Source: Peribacillus sp. FSL P2-0133
GTDB lineage: Bacteria > Bacillota > Bacilli > Bacillales > DSM-1321
Assembly (NCBI RefSeq): GCF_037975445.1
Contig: NZ_CP150254.1
Coordinates: 2,230,001-2,294,000, forward strand
Direction of reading: 5' to 3'
DNA length: 64,000 bases
The position numbers were made by a program, and so were the translations under genes. A model generated the notes under the pieces. That model saw only the letters and a program-made list of their open reading frames with translations. It did no database searches and was not told the DNA's origin. How positions within the stretch are numbered: position 1 is the stretch's first letter; each line of letters starts with the position of its first letter. Shown in pieces: positions 1 through 8,424 of the stretch.

Positions 1-278
1 TTTGGCTTCACATTGGGATTCCAGTTCTTTTACCTAGTATTGTAGGTACATTCAGCATTTTGTTTGCTAATTCTATGGGAGCTTACGCTACAGCCTATGC
101 ATTAGTAGGCAGCAACTATAACTTATTGTCATTGCAAATTGCCTCTCTAGTTGCTAGTGACGTTGCATTAAAGCCACAGCTAGGTAGTGCGATGGGAGTT
201 CTTCTAGCAGCGACAATGATAGGGGCGATGTGGTTCAATGAACGAATGATGCGCCGCATTAGGAGGGATTTACGATGA
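1..278 (+). CDS. ABC transporter permease (C-terminal part; 5' end outside window)
   Basis: This is the last third of an inner-membrane permease of the spermidine/putrescine/iron type (PotB-like). The open frame enters from before base 1 (frame starting at base 3) and ends in RRIRRDLR. The visible part holds the segment GAYATAYAL, typical of the cytoplasmic end of these permeases, followed by one last membrane helix and a basic tail. Its stop overlaps the start of the next permease by 4 nt, so the two are translationally coupled. The substrate-binding protein is presumably upstream, outside the window. The family is fairly certain; the substrate is unknown. Confidence 0.85.
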   Translation, partial: WLHIGIPVLLPSIVGTFSILFANSMGAYATAYALVGSNYNLLSLQIASLVASDVALKPQLGSAMGVLLAATMIGAMWFNERMMRRIRRDLR

Positions 279-1147
279 AATCTTCATTGACTTTTCATAA
301 AGTGATTGTTGGGTTACTAGTTATATATTTATTAATTCCGCTTGTAGGAACATTTTTATTCTCGATTGCCGGTAAATGGGATCATACCATTTTACCTGAG
401 AGTTATACAATGGATTGGTATATTGAATTATTTCAAGATGAACGGTTTTATGATGCTTTTCGACGAACGCTGTTTTTAATTGTCATGTCTGTAGGTCTTA
501 GTGTTGTTATTATGCTTCCGACTATCTTTATCATCACGGTATATTTCAGTAAATGGGAAGGGTTACTTCAAGCAGCAGCTATGCTTCCTTATGGAATTCC
601 TCCCATTGTTGGAGCTGTAGGATTAATCAAGGTATATTCAGATGGACCAATTCAAATTGCCGGAACACCTTGGATTTTAATCGGTGCCTATTTCATAACG
701 ATTCTGCCATTTATGTATCAAGGTATTCGTAGCAGTCTTCGTACGATTAATGCCGTGCAGCTTGTTGATGCAGCTGAATTACTCGGTGCTACAAAATTCC
801 AGTCGTTTCGCACAGTGGTGTTTCCAAATATTATATCTGGTATTTTAGTGTCTACCTTATTATCAGTCGCTCTTTTATTCAGTGAGTTTGCTTTTGCCAA
901 TTTGCTTGTCGGGGGCCGATTTGAAACCATTCAAATTTATCTTGCCGACAAACTAAACAGCAGTGGTCACTTAACAAGTGCAATTGTTATTACTTATTAT
1001 TCAATGATTTTACTTTTAACGGGGATTGTATTAAAACTTACGTTTAGAAACGAAAAAAATCCTGTCGGGTCAAATAAGAAGCGAATTCTTTCATTTTTTA
1101 AAAAACAACACTGTAATAAAAATACTGCTATAGAAGGTGAAAAGTAA
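275..1147 (+). CDS. ABC transporter permease (PotC-like)
   Basis: Second permease subunit of the importer, 290 residues with about six membrane helices. The coupling-helix (EAA) motif is visible as AAELLGATKFQSF, roughly residues 166-178, which contacts the ATPase. An AGGAGG site sits just before the ATG. The stop codon overlaps the ATG of the ATPase gene (TAATG), so permease, permease and ATPase form one operon. The subfamily is the one that imports polyamines, iron or phosphorylated/polyol compounds; nothing in the sequence decides which. Confidence 0.88.
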   Translation: MKSSLTFHKVIVGLLVIYLLIPLVGTFLFSIAGKWDHTILPESYTMDWYIELFQDERFYDAFRRTLFLIVMSVGLSVVIMLPTIFIITVYFSKWEGLLQAAAMLPYGIPPIVGAVGLIKVYSDGPIQIAGTPWILIGAYFITILPFMYQGIRSSLRTINAVQLVDAAELLGATKFQSFRTVVFPNIISGILVSTLLSVALLFSEFAFANLLVGGRFETIQIYLADKLNSSGHLTSAIVITYYSMILLLTGIVLKLTFRNEKNPVGSNKKRILSFFKKQHCNKNTAIEGEK

Positions 1148-2160
1148 TGAGCTATGTAACCATCGATCAAGTGACTAAGGGGTATGAAAATCAAGTCGTT
1201 CTAAATGACATTTCTTTAACATTAAAAAAAGGAGAATTTGCTACACTTCTTGGGCAAAGCGGATGCGGGAAAAGTACATTATTACGTTCCATTGCGGGGC
1301 TTGAAGGTGTTGATGTAGGAAGAATCTTAATTGATGGAAAAGATATTACTAATTTATCACCGCGTCAGCGTGAAGTCGGTATGGTATTTCAGTCTTATGC
1401 GCTTTTCCCAAATATGAGCGTTTTTGACAATATCGCGTACGGCCTTAAAATGAAGAAGGTAAAAAATATTAAATCAAAAGTGAAAAATATGATTGATATG
1501 GTTGATTTAATAGGAAAAGAAGAGTCGTATCCTCATCAATTATCTGGTGGACAACAGCAGAGGGTTGCTCTTGCCCGTGCGCTTGTCATGGAGCCGAAAG
1601 TACTGCTTTTGGATGAGCCGTTAAGCGCATTGGATGCTAAAATTAGAAAAAGTTTGCAAAAAGAATTAAAGAGAATACAGAAAGAGTTAGATATTACAAC
1701 TATTTTTGTTACCCATGATCAGGAAGAAGCAATGACTATGTCTGATCGAATTTTTGTCATGAATAAAGGAAAAGTTGTACAATCCGGTTCTCCATCAGAA
1801 ATTTATACTTCTCCAGTCAATACATTTGTTGCAAAATTTATCGGAAATTATAATGTTTGTAATATGGAAGTTTTCCATAAACTTGTTCGCAGCACAGAAT
1901 TAAAAGGGAATGAAGTCGCCATTCGTCCTGAAGTTTTACAATTAGTTTCTGCTGGTGAGGATAGCTTGGATTTACAAGAGAACTGGGGAATTAAAGGGTT
2001 TATTAAAGATGTTTCTATGACAGGGAATGTTTTAAGATATGAAGTAGAAACAGATGAGTCTGCTTTCCTTGTAGACTATCTTCACCACCGAGGGAAAATG
2101 TTTGAGCAAGGAGCACGCGTTCATATTCTTGTACCGAAGAAAGAATGCATTATTTTATAA
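1147..2160 (+). CDS. ABC transporter ATP-binding protein (PotA-like)
   Basis: ATPase subunit of 337 residues energising the two permeases. Walker A is GQSGCGKS near residue 36, the Q-loop is VFQSYALFPNMSV, the signature is LSGGQQQR and Walker B is VLLLDEPLSALD, followed by the switch histidine in FVTHDQEEA. The last hundred residues carry a TOBE-type regulatory extension (AIRPEVLQLV), as in polyamine and iron importers. It overlaps the upstream permease stop by one base and is followed after 27 nt by the DeoR regulator, so it probably ends the transport part of the operon. Confidence 0.92.
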   Translation: MSYVTIDQVTKGYENQVVLNDISLTLKKGEFATLLGQSGCGKSTLLRSIAGLEGVDVGRILIDGKDITNLSPRQREVGMVFQSYALFPNMSVFDNIAYGLKMKKVKNIKSKVKNMIDMVDLIGKEESYPHQLSGGQQQRVALARALVMEPKVLLLDEPLSALDAKIRKSLQKELKRIQKELDITTIFVTHDQEEAMTMSDRIFVMNKGKVVQSGSPSEIYTSPVNTFVAKFIGNYNVCNMEVFHKLVRSTELKGNEVAIRPEVLQLVSAGEDSLDLQENWGIKGFIKDVSMTGNVLRYEVETDESAFLVDYLHHRGKMFEQGARVHILVPKKECIIL

Positions 2161-2187
2161 ATTATTAATGATCACGGGGGAAGGAAT

Positions 2188-2970
2188 ATGTCTGTTTTGC
2201 CTGAAGAAAGAAAGAATGAAATTTTAAAAGAACTTAACAAAATGGGAAAAGTAAAAGTTATGGAATTAGTTGATCAATTTAATGTTTCAGAGGAAACGAT
2301 TCGACGCGATTTGATGATATTAGAGGAAAAAGGACTTTTAAAGAGGGTTTACGGTGGAGCGATTAAAAAAGTCTTTGAATTTGAGGAGCCTCCATTTACC
2401 CAGCGTACAACAGTGAATCAAGAAGCGAAAATCAAGGTTGGGAAAAAAGCAGTAGAACTCATTTCTAACGGAGATGTGATTGCCATTGATGTAGGGACAA
2501 CCATGCTTGAATTTGCGCAGTGTATCGAAAATAAAATAGACATTACGATTTTAACCAATTCTCTTCCTGTGTCGTCTGTGTTAACCGAATTGCTCAATGA
2601 AAATAAGTTTACAGGACAAATTCTATTACTAGGAGGACAAATTGATCCAAAGCATCAATCTATAAGCGGCGGTCTCACTGAACAAATGTTAAATCAATTT
2701 AATATTGATAAAGCCTTCATTTCAGCTGGTGGTGTTTCCATTCAAAATGGGGTTAGTAATTATCATTTACATGAAACATTAGTTTCACGCAAGATGGTCG
2801 AGGTATCAAAGCAAGTTATATTGCTAACGGATTACTCTAAAATTGGTGTCGACACATTTAGTAAAGTTTGTCCTCTAGAAAAAGTCGATGTGATTGTCTG
2901 CGAGCAACCATTTCCAGAGGAATGGAGAAATCATTCAAAATTAGAGGATATCAATTGGATTCAAGCATAG
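2188..2970 (+). CDS. DeoR-family transcriptional regulator
   Basis: A 260-residue regulator. The N-terminal winged helix-turn-helix (about residues 5-58) contains the DeoR signature VSEETIRRDLMILEEKGLL, and the C-terminal DeoR sensor domain resembles phosphosugar isomerases (AIDVGTTMLEFA, LLGGQID). DeoR proteins usually respond to phosphorylated sugars. It has a strong GGGGGAAGG site and lies 27 nt behind the ATPase, so it probably controls this uptake operon. Together with the next phosphatase gene it suggests the imported compound is, or becomes, a phosphorylated polyol or sugar; that is inference. Confidence 0.9.
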   Translation: MSVLPEERKNEILKELNKMGKVKVMELVDQFNVSEETIRRDLMILEEKGLLKRVYGGAIKKVFEFEEPPFTQRTTVNQEAKIKVGKKAVELISNGDVIAIDVGTTMLEFAQCIENKIDITILTNSLPVSSVLTELLNENKFTGQILLLGGQIDPKHQSISGGLTEQMLNQFNIDKAFISAGGVSIQNGVSNYHLHETLVSRKMVEVSKQVILLTDYSKIGVDTFSKVCPLEKVDVIVCEQPFPEEWRNHSKLEDINWIQA

Positions 2971-2998
2971 TCAATCCATAAAAGGACATATCGAGATG

Positions 2999-3023
2999 GA
3001 TGAGGGAGTTCTCAATCTTTTTT
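2999..3023 (+). terminator. weak intrinsic terminator after deoR
   Basis: A short stem GATGAG / CTC-A-ATC with one bulged base and a six-base loop is followed by six T residues. It lies 29 nt behind the DeoR stop. The stem is weak, so read-through into the phosphatase gene is likely. Confidence 0.35.
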
Positions 3024-3102
3024 GATTGGATTTTTATTGATAGCAGGTATAAAAGCTAGAAAGAGAATTTAATAGATAGAATGAGAAAAGGGGCTATATA
3101 GC

Positions 3103-3975
3103 ATGAGTTTCATTGCGATAGATTTAGACGGAACATTATTAAACGACCAGAATGAAATTAGTGAAGAAAATAAAAAGGCGATTCAATATGCCCAAGATAG
3201 AGGCTTTGAAGTAGTTATTTCAACAGGACGGGCTTATTTTGACGTTCAAACAATTTGTGAAAAAGCCGGGATTTCCCCATTTGTAATCGGGACAAATGGC
3301 GCAACTATTCATTCCAAAAGCGGAAAGTGCATTTCTTCTATCACGATAACTAAAGATCGTGTCGAATCTATTCTCCAATGGTTAGATGAACGGAATTATT
3401 ATTACGAAGTGTTTACTGATAAAGCCATTTATACTCTTAAAAAGGGTAGAGAACATTTCTATAATGAGATTAAAAGTTTGAAAAGCGCAGATTTGAATAC
3501 AGATATGAAAGAATTAGTTGAAGTAGCGGAAAGGCAATTTGACCAGTTTGGATATGTTTTAGTTGAAAACTATCATGATATCTTAAAACAGGAGGAAGAA
3601 TTCTATAACATATTAGCATGTTCTTTTGATAAAAAGAAATTAGAAGAAGCATGGAACCAATTCAAAAAGTTTGATGAGTTGATGGTTGTTTCATCTGCTG
3701 ATCACAACATTGAAATTACTAGTAAAAGAGCTTCAAAAGGAATGGCCCTTGAAAAATTGGCTTCTTTGATGAATGGCTCCTTAGATCAGGCTATGGCAAT
3801 CGGGGACAGCAACAATGATTTATCCATGTTCCAGAAAGTTAGATACAGCGTAGCGATGGGAAATGCGAAAGATGTCATAAAAGCTGTTTGTACAACGACA
3901 ACCCTTAAAAATGATGAGAATGGGGTAGCTTATGCGATTTATCGATATTTGGAGAACTTCGTGGTTCAAAAATAA
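3103..3975 (+). CDS. Cof-type HAD-IIB family phosphatase
   Basis: Haloacid-dehalogenase superfamily hydrolase of 290 residues. HAD motif I is DLDGTLLND near residue 7 (nucleophile and acid/base aspartates), motif II is VISTGRA, and motif IV is IGDSNNDLSMF near residue 229, with a Cof-type cap between. Such enzymes dephosphorylate sugar phosphates or FMN-like molecules in the cytoplasm. It follows the ABC/DeoR genes with only a weak terminator between, so it may act on the imported compound. The exact substrate cannot be read from sequence. Confidence 0.88.
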   Translation: MSFIAIDLDGTLLNDQNEISEENKKAIQYAQDRGFEVVISTGRAYFDVQTICEKAGISPFVIGTNGATIHSKSGKCISSITITKDRVESILQWLDERNYYYEVFTDKAIYTLKKGREHFYNEIKSLKSADLNTDMKELVEVAERQFDQFGYVLVENYHDILKQEEEFYNILACSFDKKKLEEAWNQFKKFDELMVVSSADHNIEITSKRASKGMALEKLASLMNGSLDQAMAIGDSNNDLSMFQKVRYSVAMGNAKDVIKAVCTTTTLKNDENGVAYAIYRYLENFVVQK

Positions 3976-4004
3976 GTGTCAATGCCGAAGGAGAGAGCGA
4001 TAAA

Positions 4005-4334
4005 ATGGCATGGATATATATCATAATGGCAGGACTTTTGGAAATCGTCTGGGTGATCGGTCTTAAATATTCTCACGGATTCACCAAAATTATACCTAGT
4101 ATAGTAACGGTAGTTATTATAATCTTTAGTTTCTTTTTACTTTCAAAAGCTTTACATTCCATTCCCTTAGGAACTGGTTACGCCATTTTTACTGGATTGG
4201 GAACGGTGGGAACAGTAGTAATTGGGATGCTTTTTTTGGGAGAGACCATTAATCCACTGAAAATATTTTTTATGGCTTTAATGATATTAGGGATAATTGG
4301 AATAAAAATCAATCCGGCACAACCTAAACATTAA
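4005..4334 (+). CDS. SMR-family exporter subunit (SugE/Gdx or YkkC-like)
   Basis: Small multidrug-resistance protein of 109 residues with four membrane helices. The conserved glutamate that carries the proton and substrate is in AGLLEIVWVIGLKYSHGF. The family contains guanidinium exporters (Gdx/SugE) and quaternary-amine exporters; the LKYSHGF and GTGYAIFTG pattern is closer to the SugE side. It is immediately followed by a second SMR gene, the arrangement of heterodimeric pairs such as YkkCD. No guanidine riboswitch is visible in the 29-nt space upstream. Confidence 0.85.
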   Translation: MAWIYIIMAGLLEIVWVIGLKYSHGFTKIIPSIVTVVIIIFSFFLLSKALHSIPLGTGYAIFTGLGTVGTVVIGMLFLGETINPLKIFFMALMILGIIGIKINPAQPKH

Positions 4335-4374
4335 AGGAAATGATATGATTTATGCAAGGTTAGGGGATGATTCA

Positions 4375-4695
4375 ATGGCTTGGTTTTTTCTTCTTATTGC
4401 CGGATTTGCCGAGATTGGCAGTGTTATAAGCCTGAAACGTGCAGACGGGTTTAAAAAATTGCTACCCTCTGTAGCGTGTCTTTTTTTGGGGAGTTTAAGC
4501 TTTTATTTTCTTTCTTTGTCATTAACTTCTATTCCAGTGGGGACTGCCTATGCAATTTGGACCAGTATCGGCTCTGTTGGAAGTGTTTTAGCAGGAATGA
4601 TCTTCTTTAATGAACCTAGAAGTTTAAGATTAACCCTATTTATTATGTGTATTATTGCAGGGGCAGTAGGTATTAAAATGACTTCTGGACATTAA
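4375..4695 (+). CDS. SMR-family exporter subunit (second half of a pair)
   Basis: Four-helix SMR protein starting MAWFFLLIAGFAEIGSV, with the conserved glutamate in AGFAE. I choose the ATG at 4375, preceded by AGGGGATG, because SMR proteins normally begin with this motif; an ATG at 4345 would add ten residues. The WTSIGSVGS segment matches the YkkD/YvdR type of partner subunit. It should form a heterodimer with the preceding gene and export a small cation with proton antiport. Confidence 0.83.
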   Translation: MAWFFLLIAGFAEIGSVISLKRADGFKKLLPSVACLFLGSLSFYFLSLSLTSIPVGTAYAIWTSIGSVGSVLAGMIFFNEPRSLRLTLFIMCIIAGAVGIKMTSGH

Positions 4696-4867
4696 GGTCT
4701 AGGTTTTAAATGGAAATAAGTAAAAAAAGTGGATAAAGAGAAAGGTATTACCTATGGAGAAGAGCGAGATGGAAACTATTCAAGATTTAAGAATGCTGCA
4801 TTCTGAGATGACCATTTACAACTGTCATAATCTCTGCTTCAATTTTTGAATTATTCAACGGAATGGT

Positions 4868-4900
4868 GCGATACTTCAATAACGAAGTGTCGCTTTTTTT
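4868..4900 (+). terminator. intrinsic terminator of the SMR pair
   Basis: Stem GCGATACTTC / GAAGTGTCGC (one G-T wobble) with a six-base loop AATAAC, followed by seven T residues. It is 170 nt behind the second SMR gene and should end that transcript. Confidence 0.85.
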
Positions 4901-4904
4901 GACC

Positions 4905-5080
4905 TTCTGCTAAAGTCGTACCCGTCTAAAAATAGCTATCTCTTTCCTTCGTCGAGGAATCGCTTTCATAGCTTTCCTTATCTTGAGCAAATCTGGTCCT
5001 CGCGTATGAGACGTTCCGGATCTCGAGACAAGCGTTCTTCGAACATCGTGGCTCTTGGGTTCTCCTTTTTTAACACTCGC
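4905..5080. other. gene-less stretch with a GC-richer block of unknown origin
   Basis: Between the terminator and the next promoter region lies about 175 bases that are clearly less AT-rich than the surrounding intergenic DNA (for example CTCGCGTATGAGACG). I see no open frame longer than about twenty codons and no clear inverted repeat. It could be a dispersed repeat or the remnant of an insertion. Confidence 0.3.
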
Positions 5081-5204
5081 TCAAAGAGAATAATGAATTT
5101 TATGTATTTTCAATATTTACAGTCAATATTTGAAATGGTAGTATAACAATATCTATTAAGAATTATCAAATTATAAGGTTTTTTCGAAAAAATCATTTTT
5201 TTAT

Positions 5205-5250
5205 TATAATGAAAGTTTTTCTAACTAAAATATAATTATTATAGTTAGAA
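5205..5250 (+). promoter_or_regulatory. candidate promoter and operator upstream of the M20 gene
   Basis: A perfect inverted repeat TTCTAACTA / TAGTTAGAA (5219-5227 and 5242-5250, 14-nt spacer) lies about 35 nt before the start codon of the amidohydrolase. TATAAT hexamers sit at 5205-5210 and inside the spacer at 5231-5236, so a protein bound to the repeat would affect initiation. No good -35 hexamer was found. Confidence 0.4.
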
Positions 5251-5284
5251 TATTTTGTATTTATATTTCTTTAGGGGATGAATG

Positions 5285-6508
5285 ATGATGAGTATTAAAA
5301 AAATGTCAAATGCAATAAAGTCAACTGAAATAGTAAAGCAAACATCTGGAATATATGAAGAAGCTGTTAGATTAAGAAGAATGATCCATGAAAATCCTGA
5401 ACTTGGATTTGAAGAGCATAAAACGGCTGAAATTATTGCGAATTATTTAAAAGAGCTTGGAATTGAAGTGACATCCGGAGTTGCTAAGACAGGGGTTGTG
5501 GGTATTCTTCGTGGAGATAAAGAGGGGCCTGTGCTTGCTTTACGAGCTGATATTGATGCTTTACCTATTCAGGAGAAAACGGATGTAAGCTACAAATCTA
5601 AAAATCCTGGGGTTATGCATGCTTGCGGACATGATATGCATACCGCAATGTTACTATCTGCCGCCAATGTTTTATCTCAAAATAAGCATCATATTGCGGG
5701 TACAATAAAATTCATTTTTCAACCTGCTGAAGAGATGAAGGGCGGAGGAATAATGATGGTTGAAGAAGGTGTATTAAGCAACCCTCCCGTTGACCATGCT
5801 TTTGCTTTTCATGTTTGGCCTGAATTAGCTACTGGTACATACGGTTTTAGAAATGGTGCGATAATGGCAAGTATGGATTCTTTTGATGTTGTATTAAAAG
5901 GTAAACAAGGTCACGGGGCAGCACCGCATCAAGGAGTAGATGCTATTGTGGGTGCTGCTCATGTTGTAACAGCTCTACAAACAATTGTTAGCAGAGAAAC
6001 AGATCCAGTAGATTCCGTTGTTATTACAATCGGAACAATTGAAGCAGGGGATGGCTATAATATTATTCCTGAAAAAGCTAGTTTTAAAGGAACTGTACGA
6101 ACACTTAATGCGAACACTCGTAAGGAAGTGGCTGCCAGTATTCAAAGAATTATCGAAGGAGTGGCTTCCGCTCTTAAATTAGAAGTTGAAATAAACTATA
6201 ACTTTACAGTGGGGTATCCTGTTACAATGAATGATCCAAAATTTAATGAACATGTTGCTGCTATTGCTACTGATTTATTTGGAGAAAACTCAGTGCAGTG
6301 GTTGTCTAAACCAAGTATGGCAAGTGAAGATTTTGCTTTCTATCTAGAAAAAGTCCCGGGTACATTTGTCTTCTTGGGAGTAGGAGAAAACCCAGAGGAT
6401 CCGATGAAGCTGCATAGTGACGTATTTTTACCAGATGAAAAAGCTATGATCCAAGGGATTTCCCTTATCGTAGGACTAGCTTTAAATACTACTGGAAAAA
6501 TTCAATAA
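5285..6508 (+). CDS. M20-family amidohydrolase (N-acyl-amino-acid hydrolase type)
   Basis: Zinc-type hydrolase of about 407 residues that removes the acyl group from N-acyl amino acids (or cleaves related aminobenzoyl and indole conjugates). Metal-site motifs are MHACGHDMHTAML near residue 113 and FQPAEEMKGGG near residue 150; the dimerisation domain follows and a final HSDVF supplies a ligand. Three ATGs in a row open the frame; the AGGGG site best fits 5285 or 5288. It is followed after 77 nt by two membrane-protein genes, probably its substrate transporter. Confidence 0.88.
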   Translation: MMSIKKMSNAIKSTEIVKQTSGIYEEAVRLRRMIHENPELGFEEHKTAEIIANYLKELGIEVTSGVAKTGVVGILRGDKEGPVLALRADIDALPIQEKTDVSYKSKNPGVMHACGHDMHTAMLLSAANVLSQNKHHIAGTIKFIFQPAEEMKGGGIMMVEEGVLSNPPVDHAFAFHVWPELATGTYGFRNGAIMASMDSFDVVLKGKQGHGAAPHQGVDAIVGAAHVVTALQTIVSRETDPVDSVVITIGTIEAGDGYNIIPEKASFKGTVRTLNANTRKEVAASIQRIIEGVASALKLEVEINYNFTVGYPVTMNDPKFNEHVAAIATDLFGENSVQWLSKPSMASEDFAFYLEKVPGTFVFLGVGENPEDPMKLHSDVFLPDEKAMIQGISLIVGLALNTTGKIQ

Positions 6509-6585
6509 GTAAAAAATGATAAGCAAAAATAGTGTTGGTTTTCCTTTTAGAATCAGCATAATTTGTAGAAAAGGAGTGTAATAAA

Positions 6586-7410
6586 GTGCAAGGAAATTCT
6601 CTGCGTAATTGGAAAATTCATTTATTTGTTTTGATATTAGTCTGTGTTACAGAATTTATTGGCGTCAAAACGTTTAACATTGGGATTGGAGCCATTGCAT
6701 TATTTCCAATGTTATATGCATTAATTATCGGAGCCATTATTAGTCTACCTTCTTTGAAAATTTTAAAAATGAAGGAAATGAATGTAGCAGCCAATATTTT
6801 AGGAATTTCATTCATGCTTTTTGTAGCCAAATTGGGAATGTTAATGGGGCCTTCATTGCCGAAGATTTTTGATGCTGGGATTTCTTTAGGATTACAAGAA
6901 GTGGGACATTTCGCAGGGACAATCCTATTAGGGTTACCAATTGCTTTATTACTTGGAATGAAAAGAGAAGCAGTCGGTGCTACTTTTTCAATCGATAGAG
7001 AACCTAACTTAGCCATTATTGCTGAAAAATATGGCTCGGATTCACCAGAAGGACGGGGAGCGCTGGGCGTATATGTTTGTGGTACTTTGTTTGGGGCTTT
7101 ATATCTGTCTGTGTTAGCAAGTTTTTTGGCTCAAACTGGTTGGTTTCATCCAATTTCACTAGCCATGGGTGCGGGTGTAGGTTCAGGTAGTATGATGGCT
7201 GCCATGTCAGGGGCATTAGCTGTTATCTTCCCGGAATCCGCAAAGGATATCGCAGTTTTTGCTGGTGCTGCTAACTTAATTACAACAATTTTAGGAACGT
7301 ATATATGTGTATTCTTTTCTCTTCCTTTAACAAACTATTTATACAAAAAATTTGAGCCTATTTTAGGGCGAAAGTCAAAAAAAGATCAAAGGAAAAATAT
7401 TGAAGCATAG
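6586..7410 (+). CDS. DUF3100 family integral membrane protein
   Basis: Hydrophobic protein of 274 residues with about eight membrane segments, recognised as the DUF3100 family (function unknown). It starts with GTG behind an AAAGGAGTG site. Glycine-rich segments such as GAGVGSGSMMAAMSGALA resemble substrate-binding re-entrant loops of secondary transporters. The position between an M20 amidohydrolase and a small membrane protein suggests uptake or release of an acylated amino acid; this is inferred from context only. Confidence 0.75.
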   Translation: MQGNSLRNWKIHLFVLILVCVTEFIGVKTFNIGIGAIALFPMLYALIIGAIISLPSLKILKMKEMNVAANILGISFMLFVAKLGMLMGPSLPKIFDAGISLGLQEVGHFAGTILLGLPIALLLGMKREAVGATFSIDREPNLAIIAEKYGSDSPEGRGALGVYVCGTLFGALYLSVLASFLAQTGWFHPISLAMGAGVGSGSMMAAMSGALAVIFPESAKDIAVFAGAANLITTILGTYICVFFSLPLTNYLYKKFEPILGRKSKKDQRKNIEA

Positions 7411-7431
7411 GGCATAAAGGGGAGATTTTAT

Positions 7432-7875
7432 ATGAAAGATAAAATATTGACTTTTGTAATTATTGGAATTATAGCTATTATGGGAAATTGGATTGGATAC
7501 AATGTTTCACCAATTGACGCATTACCAGGTATGATGATCATTGTTGCTGTAACGATATTAGGGTTCTTTTTCGCAAAAATCTCCCCTATTAAACTACCAA
7601 TCGTTGTTTGGGTTTCTATGTTAGCCATATTGGTTACAACTCCGATTTTTCCAGGAAACGCATCAATCATTAAAGTAACAGAACAAATTAATTTTATGGC
7701 CTTGGCAACACCTATTTTGGCTTATGCTGGCCTTTCTTTCGGGAAAGATTTGAAAGAATTTAAAAAATTGGGATGGCGTATAGTTGTTATATCTCTAGTT
7801 GTATATACGGGAACATTTTTACTATCAACTCTAGTTGCAGAAATTGGTTTTAGATTAACTGGTAAATTCCATTAA
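7432..7875 (+). CDS. small membrane protein paired with DUF3100
   Basis: A 147-residue protein with about four to five membrane helices, including APAGLSFGKD-like motifs (the sequence reads LAYAGLSFGKDLKEF) that occur in LrgB/DUF819-like transporters. It starts 21 nt after the DUF3100 gene behind GGGGAG. I do not recognise a named family; it is probably the second subunit of the DUF3100 transporter. The terminator at 8032 closes the operon. Confidence 0.65.
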   Translation: MKDKILTFVIIGIIAIMGNWIGYNVSPIDALPGMMIIVAVTILGFFFAKISPIKLPIVVWVSMLAILVTTPIFPGNASIIKVTEQINFMALATPILAYAGLSFGKDLKEFKKLGWRIVVISLVVYTGTFLLSTLVAEIGFRLTGKFH

Positions 7876-8031
7876 GTTTTTGTGATCGTGCTATTCGTAT
7901 TTAACTTAAAACCAAGGAAACGAAAAATTGAAAGTGATTATGGCGATAGAGAACGAATTTTGAGGTACCTACGCTGCATTAGATATCAAAAGAGCCGCAC
8001 ATTTTTACCTCACTTTAATAGCTTTATAAAA

Positions 8032-8067
8032 TGTCTGATTCTAATGTTATGGAATCAGGCATTTTTT
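8032..8067 (+). terminator. intrinsic terminator of the M20/DUF3100 operon
   Basis: Stem TGTCTGATTCT / GGAATCAGGCA with G-T wobbles and an eight-base loop, followed by six T residues. It lies about 160 nt behind the last membrane-protein gene. Confidence 0.85.
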
Positions 8068-8360
8068 ATGCTAGGAAAGCATCAATTTCCCCAGTAAGAA
8101 CTGAAATATTAGCTTCCTGGAATCGGTATCTAATTTCCAATGGATATAGATATGATAAGTAAAATATCCTACGTAATATATAGCCATTTATACTCTTTAG
8201 CATTGAAGCAGCCAGAGGATTGCAGCTGTTTAGTTATTTCAATGTCTATATCATATAATGAAGTAACTTCAGACATTTGATGATAATAGGTCAAGATAAA
8301 GAAGAGATTCATAATGAAATCCCATCCATATTAGATAGTTTTGAATGCTGATACCCTAAA
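8068..8360. other. gene-less stretch, nothing recognised
   Basis: AT-rich DNA between two convergent terminators. No open frame of useful length, no strong inverted repeat and no recognisable gene fragment was found on either strand. Confidence 0.4.
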
Positions 8361-8405
8361 TGTAAAAGAGAAATAATCAACCATATATGAGATTGATTAT
8401 TTCTC
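8361..8405 (-). terminator. intrinsic terminator of the lysE-side operon
   Basis: Perfect 13-bp stem (GAGAAATAATCAA at 8368-8380 with its complement at 8393-8405), 12-nt loop. Read on the minus strand it is followed by TTTTACATTT. It lies 20 nt behind the LysE gene stop. Confidence 0.75.
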
Positions 8406-8424
8406 AAATTAATAATTATCAAAG

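Noticed and set aside
4005-4334. Guanidine (ykkC) riboswitch before the SMR pair
   Set aside because: Only 29 nt separate the phosphatase stop from the SMR start, too short for any riboswitch of this class.
6618-7016. 132-codon minus-strand open frame inside the DUF3100 gene
   Set aside because: It is the antisense shadow of a strongly supported membrane-protein gene; composition (many P, I, N) and lack of a ribosome site argue against it.
7882-8097. 71-codon frame after the small membrane protein
   Set aside because: It runs straight through the terminator stem at 8032-8067 and has no ribosome site or family resemblance.
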